Below, piece by piece: positions 26,121 to 33,926 of a stretch of DNA of 64,000 bases (position 1 is the first letter of the stretch; each line of letters starts with the position of its first letter). The position numbers were made by a program, and so were the translations under genes. Where the stretch lies: NCBI RefSeq assembly GCF_031582885.1, contig NZ_CP133988.1, positions 1,495,501 through 1,559,500 of the forward strand, read 5' to 3'. The DNA comes from Streptococcus parasanguinis (GTDB lineage Bacteria > Bacillota > Bacilli > Lactobacillales > Streptococcaceae). Below the pieces are notes generated by a model. The model made no database searches. It saw only the letters and a program-made list of their open reading frames with translations, and was not told where the DNA came from.

Positions 26121-27665
26121 TTACAAAAGAATATCCTTAACCCGTCCAATTTCGGATTCTTTAACCACCACAAAGATGCTATCCCCTAGATACAAGCGAG
26201 TCGCACCATTGACCGTATAGCTCTTACCGCTTCGCATTTGCGTGGTGATCAAGATATCTTGAGGGAGGTGCAGTTCATGAACTTGCTTTCCTGCAATCTT
26301 TTCTGATACAGGGATCTCAATTAAAGTCAACTCTCCTTCTTCTTGCGCCTTATCCGGTAACAATTGCTCGAGCATGGCTTCATAGACTGGCGCTCCATGG
26401 AAGAGATCCATGATCATATAAGCCAGCAAGGTCACCATACCTAGAGGCATTAAACTACGAATATCACCGACCATCTCTGTCACCAAGATCATCGCTGTTA
26501 AAGGTGCTTTTGAAATAGCCCCAAAATACCCACTCATGCCTAAAATAATGAAGAGAGGCAACTGATTTTGAGAGATAAAGCCAATGTTTTGGAGGAAGGT
26601 TCCAACGATGGCTCCTAAAAGAGATCCTAATGCTAGTATGGGCAGGAAAATTCCTCCAGGCAGGCCACTACCATAGCTCAACATACTCCAGATGAAACGG
26701 ATCACAAAATAGAGAAGGATGGTCAGCACTGGATACGGTACTCGAGCTAAATCCAAGACCAATTGGTTCCCACCACCAAGAATTTGAGGAAGAAAATAGC
26801 CGATTGGAAGAATCAAGATAAAGGCAAATAAGGAAGAATAATGAGAAGGAACATGGAAAATCTTCTCTAGCAAACGATAGAGTCGGCCGATATTGAGAAC
26901 CACTATTTCGTAGACATAACCCGCTGCCCCTAAAAAGACTCCAAGAAAAAGATAAATCCAGTACTGAGACAGATGGAGAGGTGGAATATTTTGTGGCATA
27001 TGAAGCACTGGTGTTTGACCAAAGACATTGAGTGAAATAAAATTAGCCGTCAAACTAGCAGCCAAGGTCGAAATCCAAAAGAAACGTGAAAAATGATGGT
27101 AGACCTCTTCAACCACAAATAAAAGCCCCGCTATAGGTGCATTAAAGGCAGCGGCAAGACCAGCGGCAGCCCCACTTGCAATCAAAGACCGCTCCTCAAC
27201 TGGGCTGACCTTCAAATGATGGGCCACTCCTTTTCCACCCATCGCCCCTAATTGAATACTAGGACCTTCACGACCAAGCATCAAGCCACTTCCGATGGCC
27301 AAGACACCTAAAATATACTTCTTCCACAAGGTATCCCACCAACTCACCGCCAAGAGCCCCTTAAGTTCTGCTTCGACTTGCGGAATTCCTGATCCTTTGA
27401 TATCCCGATTAGTGCGAATGAGGCGACCAGCAATCAGTACGATCACCCCATACCCCAACAGCATCGCAAACAAATAAAATGGTTGACCAGACATCTCCTT
27501 GTAAACGCCTTGAACAAAATGAAAAATATGTTCGATCAAAAAACGAAAACTCGAGACGATGCAGCCCACAACGATCCCAACCAGAACACCTCTAACAATA
27601 TGGGCCACAATTGAACTAGAGGCAAATTGAAATTCATTTTTAAAGGCTTCTTCTTTAGCAGACAT
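26121..27665 (-). CDS. ClC family chloride channel/H+ antiporter with RCK-C domain
   Basis: A 514-residue membrane protein. The ClC selectivity motifs GSGIPQVE and GREGPSIQLGAMGG are present; the glutamate of GREGP is the gating/proton glutamate, which fits a Cl-/H+ antiporter and argues against a fluoride-specific ClC. Residues ~430-514 form a C-terminal TrkA-C/RCK-C regulatory domain. These proteins help in acid resistance and charge balance. A TATAAT lies 32-37 bp upstream of the ATG with only a weak -35. It ends near the efe operon promoter. Confidence 0.93.
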   Translation of the reverse strand: MSAKEEAFKNEFQFASSSIVAHIVRGVLVGIVVGCIVSSFRFLIEHIFHFVQGVYKEMSGQPFYLFAMLLGYGVIVLIAGRLIRTNRDIKGSGIPQVEAELKGLLAVSWWDTLWKKYILGVLAIGSGLMLGREGPSIQLGAMGGKGVAHHLKVSPVEERSLIASGAAAGLAAAFNAPIAGLLFVVEEVYHHFSRFFWISTLAASLTANFISLNVFGQTPVLHMPQNIPPLHLSQYWIYLFLGVFLGAAGYVYEIVVLNIGRLYRLLEKIFHVPSHYSSLFAFILILPIGYFLPQILGGGNQLVLDLARVPYPVLTILLYFVIRFIWSMLSYGSGLPGGIFLPILALGSLLGAIVGTFLQNIGFISQNQLPLFIILGMSGYFGAISKAPLTAMILVTEMVGDIRSLMPLGMVTLLAYMIMDLFHGAPVYEAMLEQLLPDKAQEEGELTLIEIPVSEKIAGKQVHELHLPQDILITTQMRSGKSYTVNGATRLYLGDSIFVVVKESEIGRVKDILL

Positions 27666-27736
27666 TCCCTAACTCCTTCAAACTCTTATCCTATTCATTA
27701 TACCTTATTTCACTGCCTCTGAATACATGTAAAGAC

Positions 27737-27836
27737 AAAAAAAACAAAACTACCCTTGTTAGTTTTGTTTAGAATGTGGACAAACCATTTTATCCAATAA
27801 AAATAAGTTAAGAAATTCTACAAAGAAATATAAATA
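27737..27836 (-). ncRNA. Candidate small RNA of about 100 nt upstream of the ClC gene
   Basis: A free-standing transcription unit is predicted. The promoter TTGACT-17-TAAATA lies at 27870-27842 on the minus strand, and a strong terminator (ACAAAACTA paired with TAGTTTTGT, then eight T) lies at 27768-27737. Between them there is only a nine-codon open frame, MVCPHSKQN. The ClC gene has its own TATAAT downstream of this terminator. An alternative reading is that this is a long ClC leader with an attenuator. Confidence 0.4.
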
Positions 27837-27841
27837 TGTCC

Positions 27842-27870
27842 TATTTATGGAACGAATAAAGAAAAGTCAA
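27842..27870 (-). promoter_or_regulatory. Promoter of the candidate small RNA
   Basis: On the minus strand TTGACT (27870-27865), a 17-bp spacer and TAAATA (27847-27842). It begins about 15 bp after the terminator T tract that closes the nox 3' region. Confidence 0.5.
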
Positions 27871-27884
27871 AACTTTCCGCTGTG

Positions 27885-27998
27885 AGAAAAGTGCCTGAAA
27901 CAATACAGTTTCAGGCACTCGGAATTATTGAGACCTTAGGCTCAATAATTAGTCATGGAACTTCTACGAAGTTCGCTGACGTCCGTACTCACCTAAGG
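27885..27998 (-). ncRNA. Structured element with pseudoknot potential downstream of nox
   Basis: Reading the minus strand after the nox stop: CCTTAGG (27998-27992); a GAACTTC/GAAGTTC hairpin with loop GTA (27974-27958); a 10-bp AATTATTGAG/CTCAATAATT hairpin (27950-27923) whose loop contains CCTAAGG; and a terminator-like hairpin GTGCCTGAAAC/GTTTCAGGCAC (27918-27891) followed by TTTTCTC. The 7-base loop sequence is exactly complementary to the upstream CCTTAGG, so a pseudoknot can form. The last hairpin probably ends nox transcription. The element does not match a streptococcal repeat or riboswitch that I know. Confidence 0.6.
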
Positions 27999-28023
27999 AA
28001 ATTTTTTAATAGAACTTTAGCTA

Positions 28024-29400
28024 TTATTCAGCAGTTAAAGCTGCCATTGTAATGTAGTTGTAAGGTTTGTTGAAGTGTGGCAAGAAGAACAAGTCTGTCA
28101 AGGCCAATTTATCAATCGTTACGTGTTCTTGAATCGCAAGTGAGAACATGTGGATAGCCATTGAGATGGCGCTATCACGTGATACCATTTGAGCTCCAAG
28201 GATTTGACGAGTATCTTTATCATAGACGATCTTGATACCAACTTCGTGGTTATCGTGTTTGATAAATTCAGGTTTTTGAAGGTCGTTAAAGCCAGTTTCA
28301 GTGGCATTGAAGCCTGCAGCTTTCGCTTTTTCAAGAGTCAAACCAGTTGAAACCATGTGAAGGCCGTAGATAGAAATACCGTTAGAACCTTGAACACCGA
28401 TTCCCTCTAATTCATGACCAGTCGCATTGTAGGCACCAACAATACCTGAACGAACTGCATTAGATGCAAGAGCGATGTAGCTCATTTCGTTACGAGCGTT
28501 ATCGAAAATCGTCGCACAGTCACCAACTGCGTATACACCTGGAAGTGACGTTTCTTGTTTCTTATCAACAAGGAAGGCACCGTTGCGGAAGAGTTCGATC
28601 TTACCATCAGCAAGAGCTGTATTAGGACGGAAACCAACAGCCAAGATAACCATATCTACATCGAAGGTTTCTTTATCAGTTACAAGGCGTTCTACCTTAC
28701 CGTCTCCTTCAACCGCTTGAACAGTTTGTCCAAGTGCCAAACGGATGTTGTGGTCTTCCAAGTTTTTCGCCATGATGTCAGTGAAGTCTTTGTCGTAGTA
28801 ACCATTCAAAACAGTGTCCACGATATCCACCAAGACAACATCTTTACCAAGACGTTCGAAAGCTTCAGCAAGTTCAACACCGATGTAACCACCACCAACT
28901 ACGGCGATACGATTCAAGTGTTTGCTGTTGTCTTTCAATTTTTCGATCACTTCTTCAGCGTTTTGGTACAATTTAACGAATTGAAGATTTTCAAGAGTTG
29001 CTTTGAATTCGCGGTTACCAGGTACGATTTCAACTCCTTTAATTGGAGGAATGATTGGTGTTGATCCAGTCGCAAAGATCAATTTTTCGTAAGATTCTTT
29101 GTGTTCTTTTCCATCAACTTCCGCTGTTACCACTTTGTTGTCATAGTCAATTGAAAGAACAGGTGAGTTCATGTAGACTTTTGCACCTTTTGCTTCCAAT
29201 TTTTCTTTGTCAGAGTAGAAAAGACCTTCAGGACCATCGATTTGCTCACCGATCCAAAGCGCCATCCCACATCCAAGGAATGAAATGTTTGAGTTTTGGT
29301 CAAAAACTACAATTTCATTTTCATTTCCGAAATTATCTAACATAGTGTTGATACAAGCTGTTCCGGCATGGTTAGCCCCTACAACAACGATTTTACTCAT
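28024..29400 (-). CDS. nox: H2O-forming NADH oxidase
   Basis: A 458-residue flavoprotein that reduces O2 to water with NADH. FAD-binding [12 protein letters not shown] is at the N-terminus, the redox-active cysteine is C44 in FLGCGMALW, the NADH-binding [13 protein letters not shown] lies mid-protein, and the C-terminal dimerisation domain ends with [14 protein letters not shown]. It lets streptococci regenerate NAD+ in air and competes with lactate dehydrogenase (ldh at 58.5 kb). Its promoter shares a distinctive block with the divergent apbE promoter. The Rex repressor gene is at 53.1 kb. Confidence 0.97.
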   Translation of the reverse strand: MSKIVVVGANHAGTACINTMLDNFGNENEIVVFDQNSNISFLGCGMALWIGEQIDGPEGLFYSDKEKLEAKGAKVYMNSPVLSIDYDNKVVTAEVDGKEHKESYEKLIFATGSTPIIPPIKGVEIVPGNREFKATLENLQFVKLYQNAEEVIEKLKDNSKHLNRIAVVGGGYIGVELAEAFERLGKDVVLVDIVDTVLNGYYDKDFTDIMAKNLEDHNIRLALGQTVQAVEGDGKVERLVTDKETFDVDMVILAVGFRPNTALADGKIELFRNGAFLVDKKQETSLPGVYAVGDCATIFDNARNEMSYIALASNAVRSGIVGAYNATGHELEGIGVQGSNGISIYGLHMVSTGLTLEKAKAAGFNATETGFNDLQKPEFIKHDNHEVGIKIVYDKDTRQILGAQMVSRDSAISMAIHMFSLAIQEHVTIDKLALTDLFFLPHFNKPYNYITMAALTAE

Positions 29401-29436
29401 AGAATAAATCCTACCTTTAATTTAATTTACTTCTTG

Positions 29437-29466
29437 AGTATATCATAAAAATGATATCGGTTACAA
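29437..29466 (-). promoter_or_regulatory. nox promoter with shared palindrome-like block
   Basis: On the minus strand TTGTAA (29466-29461), an 18-bp spacer and TATACT (29442-29437). The spacer and -10 contain CGATATC, TTTTT and GATATACT, which recur in the same order in the divergent apbE promoter. Confidence 0.65.
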
Positions 29467-29560
29467 TTATTTTGCTCAGAATTTGTGATCTTTTTTTCAA
29501 TTTTCCAGAAAATCACACTTCACATGTTTCAAAAAATGTCAAACAATATGCTTGAAATGA

Positions 29561-29589
29561 TTGTGAAAACGATATCTTTTTGATATACT
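29561..29589 (+). promoter_or_regulatory. apbE operon promoter with the same block
   Basis: TTGTGA (29561-29566), a 17-bp spacer and TATACT (29584-29589). CGATATC, TTTTT and GATATACT appear as in the nox promoter, which points to one regulator for both. Confidence 0.7.
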
Positions 29590-29624
29590 GTAAGTAAGTG
29601 AAAATAGGAAAGGATAGATTTTTA

Positions 29625-30548
29625 GTGGACCTAAGTAGTCGATCCGAACGTTTGATGGGTACGACCATCACTGTTTCGATCTGTCACCCACAAGCGAATG
29701 AACTCTTAGCCCGCTGCTTTGAACTTCTTCGCTCCTACGAACATCGCTTCAGTGCTAATGATGCAAGTTCTGAACTCATGAAGGTCAATCACCAAGCTGG
29801 TATTGCTCCTGTCCAAGTACATCCAGATCTTTTTGAACTGATTGCATTAGGAACCTTGCATAGTCAAGCTCAGAACAGCCATTTAAACATCGCCATTGGT
29901 CCTCTTGTACAGACCTGGCGAATTGGATTTTCAGATGCTAGACGTCCCCAGCAAGGGGAAATTGATCAAGCTCTGGCCAAGATCGATCCTCACCAAATCC
30001 AGCTCGACCCAGAAAACCATACGGTCTTTCTGACACGTCCTGGAATGAAGATTGATTTAGGAGCCTTGGCTAAGGGTTATAGTGCAGACTGCATTGCGAC
30101 CTTTTTAAAGAGCCAGGGAGTAACAGATGCCTTGATTGATCTGGGAGGCAATATCCTCACTGTCGGTCAACACCCCATCAAACAACAACCTTGGCGGATT
30201 GGTATTCAAAATCCAGTCGAAAAAAGAGGCCAACACCTACTGGTCCTCTCAGTCAAGGATAAATCTGTTGTCACCTCTGGCATCTACGAGCGTCATTTAG
30301 AAGTTGACGGCCAGTCGTTTCACCATATCTTTGATAGCGCGACGGGCTATCCAGTTGAGACAGACTTAGCCAGTATCACCATCATATCTGATCGATCCGT
30401 AGACGGGGAGATATGGACTACCCGCTTGTTCGGGGAATCTCCTGCTTCTATCCTCAACACTGTTGAATCACTTCCTGGTATAGATACCTTATTGGTTTCT
30501 CAATCAGGCAAGATTGCCTATACAAGTGGGCTTCAATCTTATTTATAA
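29625..30548 (+). CDS. apbE: FAD:protein FMN transferase (ApbE family)
   Basis: A flavin transferase of about 307 residues that splits FAD and attaches FMN through a phosphoester bond to Ser or Thr in a (S/T)GA(S/T) motif of a target protein. Family motifs DLGALAKGYSAD, LIDLGGNI and TSGIYERH are present. It has no signal peptide or lipobox, so it should act in the cytosol. The start is uncertain: GTG at 29625 has a GGAAAGGA site 10 bases upstream and gives the usual short lead before LMGTTI; an in-frame GTG at 29598 would be nearly leaderless. Two flavin-reductase genes follow, and the second product carries two candidate target motifs. Confidence 0.92.
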   Translation: MDLSSRSERLMGTTITVSICHPQANELLARCFELLRSYEHRFSANDASSELMKVNHQAGIAPVQVHPDLFELIALGTLHSQAQNSHLNIAIGPLVQTWRIGFSDARRPQQGEIDQALAKIDPHQIQLDPENHTVFLTRPGMKIDLGALAKGYSADCIATFLKSQGVTDALIDLGGNILTVGQHPIKQQPWRIGIQNPVEKRGQHLLVLSVKDKSVVTSGIYERHLEVDGQSFHHIFDSATGYPVETDLASITIISDRSVDGEIWTTRLFGESPASILNTVESLPGIDTLLVSQSGKIAYTSGLQSYL

Positions 30549-30573
30549 TTCTCCTATCAGAAAGGAATTTTCC

Positions 30574-31179
30574 ATGATAAAACTTATTGCGATTGTGGGG
30601 ACTAACTCCAAACGTTCTACAAACCGTCAACTGCTTCAATACATGCAAAAACATTTTGCTGACAAGGCTGAGATCGAATTGGTCGAAATTAAAGATATCC
30701 CTGTCTTTAACAAACCAGCCGACAAACAAGTGCCTGAAGCTGTCTTAGAGATTGTTGCCAAAATTGAAGAAGCTGATGGGGTGATTATTGGGACTCCAGA
30801 ATACGACCACTCTATTCCAGCAGTCTTGATGAGTGCACTCGCTTGGCTCTCATACGGAGTCTTCCCATTGTTAAACAAACCGGTCATGATTACTGGGGCT
30901 TCATACGGTACGTTGGGATCTTCACGCGCCCAACTCCAACTTCGCCAAATCTTAAATGCTCCAGAAATCAAAGCAAATGTCTTGCCAGATGAATTCTTGC
31001 TCTCCCATTCATTGCAAGCCTTTGATCAAAATGGAGACTTGGTGGATTTAGATGTCATTCAAAAATTAGATGCCGTCTTCAATGATTTCCGTGTGTTTGT
31101 AAAAATCACAGACAAATTGCGCAACGCCCAAGAATTACTTCGCAAAGATGCTGAAGAATTTGACTGGGAAAACTTGTAA
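30574..31179 (+). CDS. NADPH-dependent FMN reductase
   Basis: A 201-residue flavodoxin-like reductase (FMN_red family). The N-terminal LIAIVGTNSKRSTNRQLL binds the FMN phosphate, and GTPEYDHSIPAVLMSALAW is the second flavin-contact region. It should reduce flavins or quinones with NAD(P)H. The start at 30574 has an AAAGGA site; the open frame upstream overlaps apbE and is not used. It is clearly paralogous to the first ~185 residues of the next protein (shared PVMI-GASY, SRAQ, LR-IL-AP, EFLL), so the pair arose by duplication followed by fusion. Confidence 0.88.
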   Translation: MIKLIAIVGTNSKRSTNRQLLQYMQKHFADKAEIELVEIKDIPVFNKPADKQVPEAVLEIVAKIEEADGVIIGTPEYDHSIPAVLMSALAWLSYGVFPLLNKPVMITGASYGTLGSSRAQLQLRQILNAPEIKANVLPDEFLLSHSLQAFDQNGDLVDLDVIQKLDAVFNDFRVFVKITDKLRNAQELLRKDAEEFDWENL

Positions 31180-31197
31180 GATAGGAGACAGAAAAGA

Positions 31198-32442
31198 ATG
31201 AAATTTGTTGGACTTGTAGGATCGAACTACGATCAATCATATAACCGTAAACTTTTGGAATTCATTCGCCGCCAATTTAAAATCAAATTTGAATTGGAAG
31301 TTCTTGAAATCGACGAAGTTCCAATGTTTAATCAAGATGAAAAATGGGACGAAAGTTTCCAATTGCGTCTTTTGTATAACAAAATCACTCGTGCAGATGG
31401 TGTTATCATTGCCACTCCAGAGCACAACCATACGATCTCTGCTGCTCTCAAGTCTGTTCTTGAATGGCTCTCTTTCGAGGTGCATCCATTTGAAAACAAA
31501 CCGGTTATGATCGTCGGTGCTTCTTACTATGATCAAGGGACTTCACGTGCGCAAGTTCACCTCCGTAAGATCCTCGATGCCCCAGGTGTCAATGCTTATA
31601 CCCTTCCAGGAAATGAATTCCTTCTTGGAAAAGCGAAAGAAGCTTTTGACGAAAACGGCAATATCATCAACGAGGGAACCGTCAAATTCCTTGAAACCTG
31701 CTTGGATAATTTTATGAAATACGTTGAGGTTGTATCTAAATTGAAAAAACCAAAACCAATTGAACCAGAAGACTTGGATTGTAATCATCCAATCGCTACA
31801 ACTGTTACTGAAGTCGATCCTGACGATCCAGATTGGGTAGAAAAAGTAGCTGAAATCACTGGTGCCGTTTCCGGCGATACCTATGTCAAACTCGACCACG
31901 GTATCCTAACCGTTAACCAAATTGATATGTTCTTAAAGGCTATGCCATTTGAATTGACCTATGCCGATGATAACAACCAATTCCTCTACTACAACAATGC
32001 CCATCAAGATCCTGATACCATGTTTGCCAAACGCGTGCCACCTCAATCAGGAAGCCGGATGTCAACCGTTCATGGTTCCCTACCACCAGCACGTATGAAA
32101 AACGTGGAATGGGTGATTGGTACCCTTCGTAACGGTAACCAAGACTATGTTCGGACTATTGTTCCAGGATCTCCTGAAGGCGTGATCAACACTCACAACT
32201 ACCAAGCTATGTACTATGAAGATGGTTCATACGCTGGTATCAATGAGATTGTCTTCAACTTCAAACCATGGTTGGACTGGTACCTGCAAACAACCGGCCA
32301 ACGTCTAGTTGGCGGAAGCGGTCCATTTGCTCCTGCTGGTGGACATGGTAGTACAGATGCAACTTCTGGCGCTTCTGATGCTGGAGGACATGGTGACGGA
32401 GGCCACGGAGATGCTGATGCCACTTCTGGTGCAAGCAACTAA
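31198..32442 (+). CDS. FMN reductase-PAS-like fusion with two flavinylation motifs
   Basis: A 414-residue cytosolic protein with three parts. Residues 1-185 are an NADPH-dependent FMN reductase domain like the preceding protein. Residues ~230-370 (DHGILTVNQIDMFLKAMPFE in the first part) resemble PAS_10/DUF438-type sensor domains. The tail (371-414) is Gly/His/Asp-rich and contains two identical DATSGAS motifs, at 387-393 and 407-413. (S/T)GA(S/T) is the ApbE flavinylation consensus and apbE is two genes upstream, so covalent FMN on the final Ser of each motif is the natural inference. It would act as a multi-flavin electron carrier; the terminal acceptor is unknown. A strong UUCG-loop terminator follows. 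Confidence 0.8.
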   Translation: MKFVGLVGSNYDQSYNRKLLEFIRRQFKIKFELEVLEIDEVPMFNQDEKWDESFQLRLLYNKITRADGVIIATPEHNHTISAALKSVLEWLSFEVHPFENKPVMIVGASYYDQGTSRAQVHLRKILDAPGVNAYTLPGNEFLLGKAKEAFDENGNIINEGTVKFLETCLDNFMKYVEVVSKLKKPKPIEPEDLDCNHPIATTVTEVDPDDPDWVEKVAEITGAVSGDTYVKLDHGILTVNQIDMFLKAMPFELTYADDNNQFLYYNNAHQDPDTMFAKRVPPQSGSRMSTVHGSLPPARMKNVEWVIGTLRNGNQDYVRTIVPGSPEGVINTHNYQAMYYEDGSYAGINEIVFNFKPWLDWYLQTTGQRLVGGSGPFAPAGGHGSTDATSGASDAGGHGDGGHGDADATSGASN

Positions 32443-32449
32443 GAAACTA

Positions 32450-32482
32450 GAAAAAAATGAAGCTTCGTGCTTCATTTTTTTA
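32450..32482. terminator. Bidirectional terminator between the flavin operon and the thioredoxin gene
   Basis: AAAAAAATGAAGC-TTCGT-GCTTCATTTTTTT. The A and T runs on both sides serve the plus-strand flavin operon and the minus-strand thioredoxin gene, whose stop overlaps the stem end. Confidence 0.9.
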
Positions 32483-33043
32483 TTGTAACTCCTTGATGAT
32501 CTTCTTAGCATCTTCGTTTGAAATAGCCCCTAATTGGACATGTCCAATTTTCCCATGACTGTCTATAAAGACTTCTGTAGGAATAGAGCGAACCTGATAA
32601 TCTGCAAATGCAGAACCATCTGGATTGTACAAGACCGGTACGGACTTGTAATCTTGTTGATCAAACCATTTGACGAATTCTTCTTCTGTTTTTTCACCTT
32701 GGAGTCCTGGTGCCATAACGGTCAGAATTTCAAAGTCTCTATCCGTATCCTTGACCAATTTCTCTAATTCAGGCATACTTTGCCGGCAAGGACCACACCA
32801 GGTTGCCCAAAATTTCAAGTAAACCTTTTTGCCTCTATAGTCTGAAAGTTTGACCGTATCCCCCTTCATATCCTTTAGTTCAAAGTCACTAGCGTCTCTT
32901 CCTACCAAAGGATTCTTATTCGTTGTTGTATTCATTGTTGGCTGATTGTCCATACTACTCTCACTGGATTGATTCATGGAACAAGCTGACAGCAAAGCTA
33001 AAGAGAGAACTGAGAAACAAGCGTATTTAAAACCTTTCATCAT
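32480..33043 (-). CDS. Extracytoplasmic thioredoxin-like lipoprotein (TlpA/Etrx type)
   Basis: A 187-residue TlpA-family lipoprotein. The lipobox is LLSAC with C21, followed by a Ser/Asn-rich linker. The thioredoxin domain carries the active site W82-CGPC (C83, C86). It keeps surface proteins such as methionine sulfoxide reductase reduced, with electrons from CcdA encoded 21 bp upstream. The pairing with ccdA matches the pneumococcal Etrx/CcdA modules, but no msrAB is adjacent here. A GGAGG site lies 8 bases before the ATG. Confidence 0.92.
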   Translation of the reverse strand: MMKGFKYACFSVLSLALLSACSMNQSSESSMDNQPTMNTTTNKNPLVGRDASDFELKDMKGDTVKLSDYRGKKVYLKFWATWCGPCRQSMPELEKLVKDTDRDFEILTVMAPGLQGEKTEEEFVKWFDQQDYKSVPVLYNPDGSAFADYQVRSIPTEVFIDSHGKIGHVQLGAISNEDAKKIIKELQ

Positions 33044-33064
33044 GCGTTAAACCTCCGGATTATT

Positions 33065-33772
33065 TTATGAAAAGATAGATGACAAACTGTTCAATTGTCC
33101 CAAAAGTAAGAGAATTCCCATCAGAATAATGATAGCTCCGCCGATTTTCTTCAGCAATAACAAATGGGGTTTGAGACGATTAAAGTAAGGTAGGACCAGA
33201 CTAGATGCTAAGGCCAAGAGTAAAAACGGAAGGGCCATTCCCAAGGTATAAACAAGGAGATAAATAGCTCCCATAAGAGCATCTTGCCCATCTGATGCTG
33301 CTAAAGCAAGGACTGATCCTAATACCGGACCAATACAAGGCGTCCAACCAAAACTAAAGCCAAGACCAAGGAGAAAAGCTGAAAACAATTCATTCTTCTG
33401 TTTGTTGGCTCCAAAATCTACTGATTTTTGCTTTTCAAGGAAATGAAAATGAAAGACTTCCATTTGATGAAGACCAAGGATAATGATGAGAGCTCCCATC
33501 AGATAACGGAACCAATTGGTGTACATGATCTTTCCAAGCAAGCCCGCTCCAAAACCAATGAGGAGGAAAATAACAGAAATACCTGCAATAAAACAAAGGG
33601 TTTTCAGCAAGCCATGCCAGCGAATTTTTTTCCCGAACAATCGGATAGCCTTTTCCTGATCACTTCCTAGCAAGATTCCAATATAAACCGGTAGCAAAGG
33701 AAAGACACAGGGAGAAAAGAAAGACAGAATACCCGCAAGAAAAACTGTCAATGAAAAAATGATTGGATTCAT
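33065..33772 (-). CDS. ccdA: Thiol-disulfide electron transporter CcdA
   Basis: A 235-residue CcdA/DsbD-core membrane protein with about six helices. The two redox cysteines lie in SPCVFPLLPVY and GWTPCIGPVLG. It passes reducing equivalents from cytosolic thioredoxin across the membrane to the lipoprotein encoded next. The two genes form a two-gene transcript with a GGAG site for ccdA. Confidence 0.93.
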   Translation of the reverse strand: MNPIIFSLTVFLAGILSFFSPCVFPLLPVYIGILLGSDQEKAIRLFGKKIRWHGLLKTLCFIAGISVIFLLIGFGAGLLGKIMYTNWFRYLMGALIIILGLHQMEVFHFHFLEKQKSVDFGANKQKNELFSAFLLGLGFSFGWTPCIGPVLGSVLALAASDGQDALMGAIYLLVYTLGMALPFLLLALASSLVLPYFNRLKPHLLLLKKIGGAIIILMGILLLLGQLNSLSSIFS

Positions 33773-33886
33773 AGTTCACTCCGTATATTGATATGCTACA
33801 TTCAGTATAACATTGACTGACAAAAAATAAAAATTTCTGCTACGTTTTTTTACTAAAGTTTGGATTTAGGTACTAGTTTCAAAAGA

Positions 33887-33917
33887 AAAACTCTAAAGCA
33901 TGAAACTTTAGAGTTTC
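33887..33917 (-). terminator. Intrinsic terminator of brnQ
   Basis: On the minus strand AAACTCTAAAG pairs with CTTTAGAGTTTTT across a 7-base loop, directly after the brnQ stop. Confidence 0.85.
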
Positions 33918-33926
33918 TAATATAAC

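Noticed and set aside
27666-27890. Fluoride riboswitch upstream of the ClC gene
   Set aside because: The ClC has the GREGP gating glutamate of a chloride/proton antiporter, and no crcB-motif sequence is present.
29401-29600. Standard Rex operator between nox and apbE
   Set aside because: Only TTGTGA half-sites are seen; no TTGTGAA-N-TTCACAA palindrome with proper spacing.
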